From NCBI RefSeq assembly GCF_001399675.1, contig NZ_LJCO01000011.1, positions 1 to 64,000 on the forward strand: a stretch of DNA of 64,000 bases, written 5' to 3'. The notes beneath the pieces were generated by a model that worked only from the letters and a program-made list of their open reading frames with translations, did no database searches and was not told where the DNA came from. This DNA comes from Paenalicyclobacillus ferrooxydans (GTDB lineage Bacteria; Bacillota; Bacilli; Alicyclobacillales; Alicyclobacillaceae). Positions 42,697-52,158 of the stretch are shown piece by piece; the first letter of the stretch is position 1, and each line of letters opens with the position of its first letter. A program made the position numbers and the translations under genes.

Positions 42697-44288
42697 ATGA
42701 TAACACCACTCACACCGATGGAATTCAAACGCCGTGCGGCAAAACTTTATCCAGATAAGATTGCCGTGGTGGATGACAACGTAGAATTCACATACCGGAC
42801 TTTTGTGGAACGTACAAACCGCTTGTCAAACGGCCTGGCAGCGCTCGGCGTGGAACCGGGCACGAAGGTGGCCGTCGTAGCACCGAATACGCATGAAATG
42901 CTGGAGTGTTTCTACGGTGTCCCTCAGATGGGGGCAGTTCTTGTCCCCATCAATTACAGATTGCAGCCACACGAAGTGGAGTACATCGTGAATCACAGCG
43001 ACACCGAGGTCTTGATTGTGGACGCGGAATACAGCCATTTGGTTGAACCCATTCGAGATGCCATCCCAAATGTCCGCCACATCGTCCAGATTGCGCACGG
43101 GGGTGCCAAAGCTGTGCCGCACGCCTTGGATTACGAGGCTTTATTGCGCAAGGCTTCTCCTGTCGATCGCGCTGTCACCATCGACGAAAATCAGCCCATC
43201 ACCATCAACTACACGAGCGGCACCACCTCAAAACCGAAGGGGGTCGTCCTGACGCATCGGAACGTCTATATGAATGCGGTCGATTTTCTCTTCCACTTGC
43301 GTGTTGCGTATGACGACGTCTATTTGCATACGCTGCCGATGTTTCACGCAAACGGGTGGGGCGGGGTGTGGGCCATCACTGGTGTGGGAGGGACGCATAT
43401 CTGTTTGCGCAAGGTTGATCCCGCCCGCGTCATCAACCTCTATCAGGAGAAACGGATCACCGTCGCGTGCGGTGCCCCGACGGTACTGAACATGCTGCTG
43501 CAGGCTCCGCATGTGGAGGAAGCCAACATTACTTGGCCGACGCGCATTGCCACGGCAGGATCGCCGCCGCCAGCGGCCGTCATTGACAGGGTTCAGCGGC
43601 TGCTCAACATGGAGGTCATCCATGTCTACGGCCTGACCGAAGTCTCACCGTTTATCACGTGGTGTGAGTGGCGTGAGGAGTTTGAAGGCTTGTCGAGCGA
43701 GGAGCAGGCGGCACTCAAGGCTTGCCAGGGCGTCGAGATGCTGTTCAACGGAGAGACGACTGTGATGCGGCAAGATGGCACAGAGATCGCGTGGGATGGC
43801 AGGGAAATCGGCGAGATCGTCACGCGTGGGAACGTCGTCATGGAAGGCTACTACAAGCAACCGGAGGAGACCGCGAAGGCGATGGCGGGCGGTTGGTTTC
43901 ACACGGGCGATCTCGCCGTGATCCACCCGAACGGCTACATCGAGATTGTCGATAGATTAAAGGATGTCATTATCTCCGGTGGGGAAAACGTGTCGTCGAT
44001 TGAGGTGGAAGGAGCCTTGTACAAGCATCCACAGGTGGCCGATGTCGCGGTGGTCGCGCGCCCTGACGAAAAGTGGGGCGAGGTCCCGGTGGCGTTTGTC
44101 GTGCTGAAGCCGGGTGCAGAAGTGAGTGCGGAAGAGTTAACCAATTCTGCCGCGAACGCCTGGCACACTTTAAGACGCCGAAGGACTACCGATTTGTGAC
44201 GGAGCTTCCGCGCACCGCAACGGGGAAGCTGCAAAAGTTCAAGATTCGGGACGCGGTCTGGGAAGGCAAAGACAAGAAGGTGCAGTGA
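42697..44288 (+). pseudogene. Fatty-acyl-CoA ligase with a C-terminal frameshift
   Basis: An ANL-family ligase, intact for about 480 codons: NYTSGTTSKPKGVVLTHRN, the HVYGLTEVSP region, and GWFHTGDLAVIHPNGYIEIVDR. At about 44138-44142 the frame slips by one. The original frame ends TNSAANAWHTLRRRRTTDL at 44199. The frame one base off continues with the expected family tail (QFCRERLAHFKTPKDY, then RTATGKLQKFKIRD) to 44288. One missing base in GTTAACC restores it. Without the tail the catalytic C-terminal lysine is lost. Start ATG 42697 (or GTG 42694) follows GAGAGGGGCG. Either a real pseudogene or an assembly error. Confidence 0.85.
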
Positions 44289-44434
44289 GCGAGGTAGGTG
44301 GTAGGCGCCGGCCGGGAAGCAACGCGGGGTCAGGGTGGCGGCGTGGGCGGGTGAGCAGCGCGTGGCCAGATAGAGGAAGAGAGTTCCGCTAGCACGTTGT
44401 ATCGCGATCGCGATGGCCCAGCCCCCATGCCGCC

Positions 44435-46570
44435 TTACATCCCCATGCCGCCCTCCCGAGCACCGATGGTACCTGCTTCATAATGCTGGTTCAACGGGAG
44501 CATCCGCGCCATCGTGCCGAGGTTCTCCTGCATCCGCACAAACTGCAGCTGAATAAACGGCGATGGTATCTGATTGACAAACTCCTGCGTTTCATTCAGC
44601 CACTGTATGATATCTGGCGAAATCGAAGTCGTCTCATCCTTCACCGCCGCTTCCATGTCCTTGATGATGTGTTCGATCCGATCGACCCAAGCGGCGATAT
44701 CCGGTTGCGACAACAACGGTCCGTGCACGTCAACGCGAGCTTCGAGCGCGAGAAGGGTATCCGTAAACCGATGAACTGCCGTCAGCACGCCTGTGACCGC
44801 ATGGACATCGAGGATCTGTTCGACAGGCTCACGCAGGAACTGGTCGACTACGCTGACAGCATTCGTTCGTTCGGTACGCATGTGCTTGCGTGCTGACTCA
44901 ACCTCGGTCAGGGACTCAGGGGTGCGGGTGGCAACGGATCGAAAATAAACAGCAACCGAATCCAGCAAGCTGGCCAGAGTGCCCGCAACATTTTGACGCT
45001 GCCATGTCGGCCAGATCAGATACACCACAATCGCAAGAAGGCTTCCAAGAAGGGTGTTCAGCACACGTGCTGTAATGGTGACACCAGGAGCACCACTCTC
45101 AAAGAAGGACATCAATACGACAATCTCTGAGGTGACAAAAAACGAAAACAAGACGTAGTTCACATTCAGGACACTGTACATCGCCCATGCGAAAACGACG
45201 ATGAGCGTGATCCCGAGGTAGTGACTTGAGTCTGGGATAATCGTCAGCAAGGACGCAACGATCACGCCCGCGAATGTACCTACAATCCGGCCAATACCGC
45301 GGGTAAAGGTGCTGAAAAAGTCTCCTTTAAGGATGATCATAGTCGTGAGCGGCAACCAGTAACCCCGGTGCAAAACTGGGAGTTCACGGTAGATGGTTGC
45401 TGCAATCGCCAGGGCGAATGCGAGGCGGATGGCATGACGAAACGCAGTAGAGTGGAAGGTCACGTTCGCCAACAGGGTTTTGCCCATCTGTTGAAATTGC
45501 CGCAGGTGTGAACGCCGTGGAGAATAGGAGACAACGTAGGCCGGATCGATGACCTCAGAAGACAGGACATCAGCAACCTGAGCTATCTTAGACTGTAATT
45601 GGTGCATCAGTTGAAGCACATCTCGGCGGGTTTCGTCCGAACCAGTGGTTTGTAACCCTGGGATTTGCAGGTTGTGACCCTGTCGCCACTCCTGCATCAT
45701 GCCGTCGTCTGCCACTCCGTCCGTTTTCCGAATGAATTTTGCTGAGAACGCCAACATGACGGAAACGTCGGTGAGCCGAGCCTGAATGAACGGGATCAGA
45801 TCCTGCGACAACGACGGGTTGTTGTGGATGTTCTTCTCAATCTGAATCAGGGCCACAACGTCGATGCGGATTAATTCGGCGAGATCGAGCAGAACCTTGA
45901 GTTTTTCCCACCGGTGTTTGGAAATGAAGGAATCGTTCAGTGCACCGCCCGCGTCCATCAGACTGGCAGCGACCGCCAAATCAGCCTTCCGTGTATGTAC
46001 CTTTGCATAGTTGGACAACACCGTGTAAACATTTCGCACCGCTGTCGTTTCTGTGTCCTCACGACTGAACCATTCTGATCCCGTTGACAACATAGCCTGG
46101 AGCACACCACCAATGAGAACAGAGATCGCACTTTGCGCCGCATGCAAGGGAGTTTGCGGGGCTTGAGACATGATGATGAGCGCGTTTGTGGTAAGCACGG
46201 CTACTTGTCCGGCAGTTGGACTGACTGAGGTCCAAAGCCCCGCCATGAAGCCGCTGAACACAATCAGAAGAATGGTTGCGAGCGTGTGAAAGGCAAACAA
46301 TGCACCCACGAACGTGGCGAACGCCATCCAGGCGCCCACAAACAGGGTTGTTCTGAGACGTTTGCGAGATGTACCCGCCATCGCGGAGAATGCAGAAACC
46401 AAGGCTCCAACAGAGACTCCCACCCCAACGAGTGGATGGTGCGTCAGTGTGCCAACCAACAGAGGGAGTGCGATGGCGATCGCGTTTGGCAAGGATGGTC
46501 CGATTCGCAGCTTGGTTGCATCGTATTTCGTCAGGTCGCTCATCCCGCGCAGGGTCCGCTTCCACAACAT
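44435..46570 (-). CDS. FUSC-family membrane protein (aromatic acid exporter-like)
   Basis: A 711-residue protein with two membrane blocks, about residues 25-160 and 375-530, each with five to six helices, separated and followed by helical cytoplasmic domains. The second block has RHAIRLAFALAIA, HRGYWLPLTTMIILKGDF, and GRIVGTFAGVIVA, the hallmark of FUSC/YccS/AaeB proteins. ATG 46570 is chosen because AAGGAGGTG lies nine bases upstream. The likely role is efflux of aromatic acids or similar compounds; unproven. Confidence 0.87.
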   Translation of the reverse strand: MLWKRTLRGMSDLTKYDATKLRIGPSLPNAIAIALPLLVGTLTHHPLVGVGVSVGALVSAFSAMAGTSRKRLRTTLFVGAWMAFATFVGALFAFHTLATILLIVFSGFMAGLWTSVSPTAGQVAVLTTNALIIMSQAPQTPLHAAQSAISVLIGGVLQAMLSTGSEWFSREDTETTAVRNVYTVLSNYAKVHTRKADLAVAASLMDAGGALNDSFISKHRWEKLKVLLDLAELIRIDVVALIQIEKNIHNNPSLSQDLIPFIQARLTDVSVMLAFSAKFIRKTDGVADDGMMQEWRQGHNLQIPGLQTTGSDETRRDVLQLMHQLQSKIAQVADVLSSEVIDPAYVVSYSPRRSHLRQFQQMGKTLLANVTFHSTAFRHAIRLAFALAIAATIYRELPVLHRGYWLPLTTMIILKGDFFSTFTRGIGRIVGTFAGVIVASLLTIIPDSSHYLGITLIVVFAWAMYSVLNVNYVLFSFFVTSEIVVLMSFFESGAPGVTITARVLNTLLGSLLAIVVYLIWPTWQRQNVAGTLASLLDSVAVYFRSVATRTPESLTEVESARKHMRTERTNAVSVVDQFLREPVEQILDVHAVTGVLTAVHRFTDTLLALEARVDVHGPLLSQPDIAAWVDRIEHIIKDMEAAVKDETTSISPDIIQWLNETQEFVNQIPSPFIQLQFVRMQENLGTMARMLPLNQHYEAGTIGAREGGMGM

Positions 46571-47223
46571 GCCTGGTCCACCTCCTTCGGACAACCGCGG
46601 TTTCATTATATCCGAACAGAGAACACTGGCACACGGGGGATCGGCTCACGGCAACACGAAGCAGAAAAGTGCCTATCGATAGACTGTCTACGTTGGACGC
46701 TGTAAGCGCCATTAGCCATTGAAGGTTCAACGGATCATCGGGCGATCTCGAAGGTGATCCTGCTGTGCAACAAGAGAACACGGCAGTTAGGCGTGCCACA
46801 CTCGGCACGCCATGTCATGGTATGAACCTGATTAACATCAGCGGGGCATCTCACCCCCTATCAAACGTTTTGGACTAACCTTCGTGGCCGAATACCTTCG
46901 CAAATGCCATCGTTACAGCGACGATAAAGTCTGGTACAAACGGCCAATTGGCAACCCGAGCAAGTCGAGGTGAGGTTGAGTAGAATATGACACGTCTCCG
47001 CTTTGCCCCAGACCGCTTCGCTATGGCTACGGTTGATCCGCCTTGACCGTTGCCACCCCATGGAACGACTTGGTATCTCATTTTATCAGGGCGTTGGCGA
47101 TTCACGAGCAGAACCTTCACGTTCTTCACACCCTTCCGATGAGAGGTTATACATACATATTATTCGGGTGGGAATTTATGCAAGTCCCATCGGATGGACA
47201 AGTTCAAACGAAGCTAAGACTCG
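46571..47223. other. Gene-poor spacer with one doubtful small frame
   Basis: About 650 bp between the FUSC gene and the kinase. It contains a hairpin GGCGTGCC-ACACTC-GGCACGCC near 46789-46810 and the weak small frame listed separately. No RNA gene or known motif was found. Confidence 0.4.
46875..47129 (-). CDS. Doubtful small hypothetical protein
   Basis: An 84-codon frame with GTG start at 47129 and GGAAGGGTG just upstream. The sequence is basic at first (VKVLLVNRQRPDKMRYQVV) and more hydrophobic at the end (WPFVPDFIVAVTMAFAKVF). No motif is known. The ribosome site is the main support; it could be a remnant or a chance frame. Confidence 0.25.
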   Translation of the reverse strand: MKNVKVLLVNRQRPDKMRYQVVPWGGNGQGGSTVAIAKRSGAKRRRVIFYSTSPRLARVANWPFVPDFIVAVTMAFAKVFGHEG

Positions 47224-47922
47224 TTACGGTTTCAGGTTCAGCAGCGGCAAATAGATCTTCACACGCGTACCTTGACCAGGTTTGCTTTCAAACTCGATTG
47301 TGCCAGCATGGGCAGAAACAATCTCAGAACTAATCGCAATGCCCAACCCTTTTCCGTTTGGTTTCGTGGTGACAAACGGTGTGCCGAGCTGGTCCAGAAC
47401 CGTGGCACCCATCCCGACACCTTCATCGATCACTTCCACGAGGAGCTTATTGTCTTCGACATCGGTGCGGATCATCAAATAGCCGCCATCAGGCATCGCT
47501 TCAATCGCGTTTTTAAAAAGGTTGATAAACTCTTGACGCAGGTGCGCTTCATCGCAGTGTACCATTGGGGCGTTCAGTCGATAGTCGATGTGCATCGTTA
47601 TATTGTTAAACACAGCTTGGGATGTTAGGACAATCATCGCGTCCTCAAGAATCAATTGGACGTCTCGGGAGTGGAAGGTTAAGTTGTGATAATCCTTAAC
47701 GAGTATCAACTCGTGTAAAAGGATCTCGAGGCGTTCGACCTCTTCGTGAATGAGGTCGATGTATTTGCGATTGATACCTCTGGATTTCTTCATCAAGACT
47801 TGCGTACATTCTTTCAGTGTCTCTACAGGAAATTGCATGTCCTGCGAGATGGCAGATGCTAACTGCTCGGCAACTTGAATACCTTGCGCTTCTGGTGACA
47901 GGCTGAACGTCTTGCTCGTCAT
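47224..47922 (-). CDS. Histidine-kinase-like ATPase lacking the phospho-acceptor histidine
   Basis: A 232-residue soluble protein with a dimerisation helix pair (about 12-75) and a full HATPase domain (about 85-230): NLFKNAIEAM, DEGVGMG, and GKGLGIAISSEIV. In sporulation-type kinases the first helix reads AHEIRNPL; here the aligned segment is SQDMQFPV, with Gln27 in place of His. Without that residue it cannot autophosphorylate in the normal way. It may act as a regulatory pseudokinase or use another residue. No response regulator is adjacent. Confidence 0.85.
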   Translation of the reverse strand: MTSKTFSLSPEAQGIQVAEQLASAISQDMQFPVETLKECTQVLMKKSRGINRKYIDLIHEEVERLEILLHELILVKDYHNLTFHSRDVQLILEDAMIVLTSQAVFNNITMHIDYRLNAPMVHCDEAHLRQEFINLFKNAIEAMPDGGYLMIRTDVEDNKLLVEVIDEGVGMGATVLDQLGTPFVTTKPNGKGLGIAISSEIVSAHAGTIEFESKPGQGTRVKIYLPLLNLKP

Positions 47923-48002
47923 GGTATGCTCACCTAGATTTCTTGTTAGTCAATCCTAATTTTAATGTAACAAATTGTTGTAGGTGAGGGTAGATGTTTT
48001 GC

Positions 48003-48042
48003 CATAAAAATTTCACACACATTTTCAGTCGATGTGTGTGAA
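48003..48042 (-). terminator. Terminator of the downstream MFS gene (minus strand)
   Basis: TTCACACACAT and ATGTGTGTGAA form an 11-bp stem with a nine-base loop. On the minus strand ATTTTTAT follows. Confidence 0.8.
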
Positions 48043-48066
48043 TGTGTAACATAAAGATTTTATTAC

Positions 48067-49461
48067 TTACCTCAACTGTGGTTTGTTATCTCTCAGTCCG
48101 AAGGACAAAAGAACAGTAGCCATGCTGACAACGCTGAGGATGATGAATAAGGTGCGGGCCCCAGACGCTGTACTGATGCTCGATCCGACGAGGACAGAGG
48201 AGAGAATTGTACCGAGGTACCTCAGCAGTGTGTACACCCCCGAAGCTTGACCCGTATCTTGGTGGGGGGCAGAGTCGAGGACAATCTTCTGGATGACTAC
48301 ATTGCTGATGGAAAAGCTGACTCCGATGAGCGCAAGGGCAAGAACCATCATGAGTACCGACAGAGAATTGACCCAGCATAGGATGAAGACGCCTGCAAAA
48401 AGGAGCAAGCCGGCGAGAAGAATGGGTATGCGGCGGCGTTGACTCTGTGCCAAATGTCCTCCGAGCGGTGAGGCAAGGCTCATCACCCCAGCAAAGGCCA
48501 GGAGAACGAGACCGCTTCCTGTCGCGGTGAATTTGCGAACCGTTTCGAGCAGCACTGGTAACCCATACAGGATACAGTACATGACCAAGTTTGCCAGCAC
48601 TGTAATCAGACTGCTGAACGTAAACTGCGATTGCGAGAACCATCGAACCGGAATGATCGGTGACGTATGCCTAAGCTCGGCAACAATCAGCCCAGTGGTG
48701 AGTATCACGCCGAGAACCAAAGTTAACAGTTGCGCATTCGCAAACGGGTGTTTCGAGTTCGACCAGAGAAGCCACGCGGTGACTGCGGACGCAAAGAGGA
48801 GGATACCCATCACATCCATCTGATGGTTTTTTGCTGTGTTGTTTTCACGTGAGACCGAATGCAATCTGTCAGCTCGGTTACCCTTAGGAAGGATTCGCCA
48901 TAACAGCACCATGGCGACAACAGATAAGGGAATATTCAACCAGAAGATGGAGTGCCACGAAGCCAGATCGATGAGAAAACCGCCAATCGTTGGCCCGACT
49001 GCAACAGCTACACCGCCAGCCATCCCTATCCAGCCGAGAATCCGACCAATGTCGCCGGAACGGTACTGCCGGAGCAACCCAACGGCGTTTGGATAAATCA
49101 TCGAGGTTCCCACCGCTTGAACCACCCGCCAGAAGACAAATAACCAAAGTTCATTGGAAAACGGTGCGAGGACAGCAGTGAAAATCATTAAAGCAAGTCC
49201 AATGTAGACAAAGCGCGCGCGCCCCCAAGCATCGCCAAGTTTCCCCATCACCGGTTGAGCAATGGCACTGCCAAGGTAGTATCCCGAGATAATCCAAGTG
49301 ATTCCGGAAGAAGTGGTGTGAAGGGCACTGAGAAGAACCGGAAGTGCCACCGAAATGGTCGACGAGTTGAGCGGATTCAGAATGACGCAAAGCATGATAG
49401 CTGCAATAAAGGCAATCCCGTATTTCTCTTGCCTGGATTCAGCGCGTGATGTAGATGTCAT
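48067..49461 (-). CDS. MFS transporter, DHA2/EmrB-type drug exporter
   Basis: A 464-residue exporter with about 14 helices. Family parts visible are LNSSTISVALPVL in helix 1, WIISGYYLGSAIAQPVMGKLGDAWGRAR (split in my reading by helix 2), and RVVQAVGTSMIYPNAVGLL. The length and helix count fit the DHA2 group, which pumps drugs or antiseptics by proton exchange. It is transcribed towards the acceptor-less kinase and separated from it by a terminator. Confidence 0.88.
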   Translation of the reverse strand: MTSTSRAESRQEKYGIAFIAAIMLCVILNPLNSSTISVALPVLLSALHTTSSGITWIISGYYLGSAIAQPVMGKLGDAWGRARFVYIGLALMIFTAVLAPFSNELWLFVFWRVVQAVGTSMIYPNAVGLLRQYRSGDIGRILGWIGMAGGVAVAVGPTIGGFLIDLASWHSIFWLNIPLSVVAMVLLWRILPKGNRADRLHSVSRENNTAKNHQMDVMGILLFASAVTAWLLWSNSKHPFANAQLLTLVLGVILTTGLIVAELRHTSPIIPVRWFSQSQFTFSSLITVLANLVMYCILYGLPVLLETVRKFTATGSGLVLLAFAGVMSLASPLGGHLAQSQRRRIPILLAGLLLFAGVFILCWVNSLSVLMMVLALALIGVSFSISNVVIQKIVLDSAPHQDTGQASGVYTLLRYLGTILSSVLVGSSISTASGARTLFIILSVVSMATVLLSFGLRDNKPQLR

Positions 49462-49590
49462 GAAATTTCGAACCTCCGCCTTATGTACAGGTAAAAGAAC
49501 AACAGTCCCATTATATCGGACTCAACAAGTTGTTTGTGAAGGTAGAAGCGGGCTGTTTTTTGTCCATCCTGTATGAAGGAGGTGATGACG

Positions 49591-50229
49591 TTGCATACAA
49601 AAGCGTTGTCTTGGTTGAGACGAGGACATAAAGGGATTCGGATGATGAAAGTCATTGGGATTGCATTTTTACTTTACTGGCTCATCCACTTTGTCTCGAC
49701 GTCGTTCAAGGTCGGTGAGGCCTTCGTTTCGATCGCCGTGTACGTTGGATTTATTGCCTGGATGAAACACCAGAGGGTCATGCGCTTGAGACTTGCTGAC
49801 ATTGATGACGTCGACCAAATGGAAGGGGCAGGATTTCTCCAGCGCATGATGGTCCACTTTCACGACCTTGGCCTCAAGGCGCAGGGCACGAAGGGTAAAG
49901 TGAATTTTGGAGCCGACATCATTGTTACCGGACCCGGCCGAGACAAGGTTGTTGTTCACTGTAAACAGTGCCCAGCGAATGAGTCCGTCGACATTGATGC
50001 GGTACAAGCTGTTATCGGTGCAATTCGCTACTACAATGCACAATCAGCGATGGTCATCACAAATCGAAACTTGACGAAAGCGGCTCGTGAACTCGCTCAT
50101 GTGAACGACGTTGAGGTTTGGGAGCGGGATGAACTCGCCAAAAACCTTGTATCTGTTGTGGATTGGAAGCCGTCATTCTGGAGCGAGGTAAAGGCAGTGC
50201 TCGGGGAATTGCGCCACATGCGCAAGTAG
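49591..50229 (+). CDS. Membrane-anchored Mrr-like restriction endonuclease domain protein
   Basis: A 212-residue protein. Two hydrophobic helices (about 20-60) are followed by an Mrr-type PD-(D/E)xK nuclease fold: GAGFLQRMMVHFHDLG, then FGADIIVTG with the catalytic Asp, VVVHCKQ with the catalytic Lys (the usual Gln/Glu two residues before it is His), and IDAVQAVIGAIRYYNAQSAMVITN. TTG 49591 is preferred because AAGGAGGTG lies eight bases before it. Membrane-bound Mrr-like proteins are common in Firmicutes; the role (phage defence or DNA processing) is unknown. No methylase lies nearby. Confidence 0.82.
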   Translation: MHTKALSWLRRGHKGIRMMKVIGIAFLLYWLIHFVSTSFKVGEAFVSIAVYVGFIAWMKHQRVMRLRLADIDDVDQMEGAGFLQRMMVHFHDLGLKAQGTKGKVNFGADIIVTGPGRDKVVVHCKQCPANESVDIDAVQAVIGAIRYYNAQSAMVITNRNLTKAARELAHVNDVEVWERDELAKNLVSVVDWKPSFWSEVKAVLGELRHMRK

Positions 50230-50263
50230 ACGGCTGAGCCACATGTCCAAGTAGACCGCTGAG
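50214..50263 (+). repeat. 25-bp direct repeat including the stop codon of the Mrr-like gene
   Basis: CCACATGCGCAAGTAGACGG and the next five bases (50214-50238) recur at 50239-50263 with three changes. The TAG stop (50227-50229) is in the first copy and is conserved as TAG in the second. A more degraded third copy follows. Confidence 0.8.
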
Positions 50264-50312
50264 GCATATGTGCAAATCGCAGCTAAGGTACAAGTGTGAG
50301 TAGACGGAGCTG

Positions 50313-50342
50313 AAGGCACGAAGGAAATTCGTGCCTTTTTTA
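50313..50342 (+). terminator. Terminator after the Mrr-like gene
   Basis: AAGGCACGAA-GGAAA-TTCGTGCCTT, then TTTTAT. Confidence 0.9.
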
Positions 50343-50447
50343 TACCTGAACAAAACCGAATCTCTTGTCCTATCGGATTTGTGGGATAATAGCGAGTAAC
50401 CGACGTAACAAGCGAGTCTATCTGTTATTTTGCAAGGAGGGACAGCG

Positions 50448-51491
50448 TTGGCACCAGATACTGAATTGCCGGCAGCCAATCCACAGCGCCAAGATCATTC
50501 AACAAGTTCCGTTCGGACGGCCACAGAAATCAGTCAAGACGGGGCATTCAAACGTCAGCTCAATCGCTTCGTGACGCGATTTGGAGACGAAGAAGGAGAG
50601 TTGCCGATTGAGGCGGGGCGATATCGCCTGATATGGAGCGCAGCGTGTCCGTGGGCACACCGCTCGGTGATTGTACGCAGGGTCTTGGGGCTCGAAGAGA
50701 CCATCAGTTTGGGTACGGTCAGTCCGCTGCGACCGAGGCTTACCCGTGTGGACTGGGAGTTTAGCCTTAACGAAGGTGGTGTCGATCCGGTCCTTGGCAT
50801 CCGCTACTTGAGTGAAATCTACCTGCATACGGACCCTGACTACACAGGCAGACCGACAGTCCCTGTTGTGGTCGATGTGAAGGAAGGCCGAGCGGTAAAC
50901 AACGATTACTTTCGACTGACCAACGATTTGGAAACTGTTTGGTTGCCATTTCACGGTGAACAGTCGCCGGATCTGTACCCAGCACATCTCCGAAACGAGA
51001 TCGACACACTAAACGACACCATCTATCACGATGTTAACAATGGCGTGTACAAGTGTGGATTTGCCCGCTCGCAAGAAGCATATGAGGATGCGTATGGCGT
51101 GCTCTTCGCACGACTCGACGAGTTGGAGGAACGCCTGTCAACAAGGCGGTTCTTGTTTGGCGACTTCATCACGGACTCTGATGTCCGACTCTACACCACC
51201 CTCGTCCGGTTCGATGCAGCATATTACACTGCATTCAAGACGAATCGCAACCTCATTCGGGAGTTCCGACACCTCTCCGGGTATGTTCGGGACTTGTACC
51301 AAACGCCGGGTTTCGGGGACACAACAGACTTTGATGCTATTAAGAGGCATTATCACTTGTCGATCACGATTGACACCGACAAGCCTGAAGTCAGCATTTT
51401 GCCGAAGGGTCCTGATTTGTCATTCTGGGATTTACCGCATGACAGAGAGAAACTCAGTACCCGTCCGGATAAGTTTCTTCGCCGCTTATAG
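50448..51491 (+). CDS. Glutathionyl-hydroquinone reductase-like protein (Xi-class GST)
   Basis: A 347-residue GST of the ECM4/YqjG type. The active-site motif is SAACPWAHRSVIVRR, where the Cys attacks glutathionyl-quinones in characterised members. The C-terminal helical domain has FLFGDFITDSDVRLYTTLVRFD, the family signature. TTG 50448 is preferred: AAGGAGGG lies six bases before it, whereas the TTG at 50430 would place that site inside the gene. Bacilli of this kind use bacillithiol or other thiols more than glutathione, so the real thiol partner is open. Confidence 0.88.
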   Translation: MAPDTELPAANPQRQDHSTSSVRTATEISQDGAFKRQLNRFVTRFGDEEGELPIEAGRYRLIWSAACPWAHRSVIVRRVLGLEETISLGTVSPLRPRLTRVDWEFSLNEGGVDPVLGIRYLSEIYLHTDPDYTGRPTVPVVVDVKEGRAVNNDYFRLTNDLETVWLPFHGEQSPDLYPAHLRNEIDTLNDTIYHDVNNGVYKCGFARSQEAYEDAYGVLFARLDELEERLSTRRFLFGDFITDSDVRLYTTLVRFDAAYYTAFKTNRNLIREFRHLSGYVRDLYQTPGFGDTTDFDAIKRHYHLSITIDTDKPEVSILPKGPDLSFWDLPHDREKLSTRPDKFLRRL

Positions 51492-51581
51492 TTATCCTAT
51501 TGGATTGCTAAACTGGTTTCGGCCCGGCTTCTATACCTGGTCTTCTATGGGGCCTCAATCGAACAAACGGAGGTAGATGTC

Positions 51582-52085
51582 ATGAATATACGCGATGCTC
51601 TCACCGAAGACTTGGGGTTTATCCGCGAGCAACGAGTACATGCGTATTCTGAGTATGCAGGCGTGCTGCCGAGTAGTCATTGGCGGGCTTTGCGACAGGC
51701 CATTTCATCGAATGCGGACGCACAGCCCGGGGTTGAGCTGATTGTGGCCGAAGTGGATGGACACATCGCAGGCAGCGTAGCTTTGTTTCCTGCCAAATCA
51801 GATGCGTATGAAGGGATGCTTGAGGACACTCTGGACTATCCGGAAATCCGCATGCTGGCAGTCGGAACAGACTATCGAGGGCAAGGGATCGCATCGGCGC
51901 TGGTGACAGAATGCATCAATCGCTCGGAAGCGAAAGGATTTCGCAGCGTTGGTTTGCACACGGGAGAATTTATGCGTGGTGCCCTCCAGTTGTATGAGAA
52001 ACTGGGATTTGAGCGGATACCGGAATTCGACTTTCAGCCCGCAGACGATGGGATTACAGTCAAGGCGTTTCTCCGCCGGATCTAG
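51582..52085 (+). CDS. GNAT-family N-acetyltransferase
   Basis: A 167-residue single GNAT domain. The acetyl-CoA loop is in IRMLAVGTDYRGQGIASALV (the Q/R-x-x-G-x-G/A motif), followed by MRGALQLYEKLGFERI near the end. The start at 51582 follows GGAGG. Substrate not predictable. Confidence 0.85.
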   Translation: MNIRDALTEDLGFIREQRVHAYSEYAGVLPSSHWRALRQAISSNADAQPGVELIVAEVDGHIAGSVALFPAKSDAYEGMLEDTLDYPEIRMLAVGTDYRGQGIASALVTECINRSEAKGFRSVGLHTGEFMRGALQLYEKLGFERIPEFDFQPADDGITVKAFLRRI

Positions 52086-52158
52086 CTCATTTTGAATCTG
52101 AACCCAATCAGGCTTACAATACATATCGAACCAATTTGGGATAAGGGGGAAGGAACGC

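Noticed and set aside
46059-46808. 249-codon minus-strand frame overlapping the FUSC gene
   Set aside because: It lies mostly on the same strand in another frame of the FUSC gene and has no recognisable domain.
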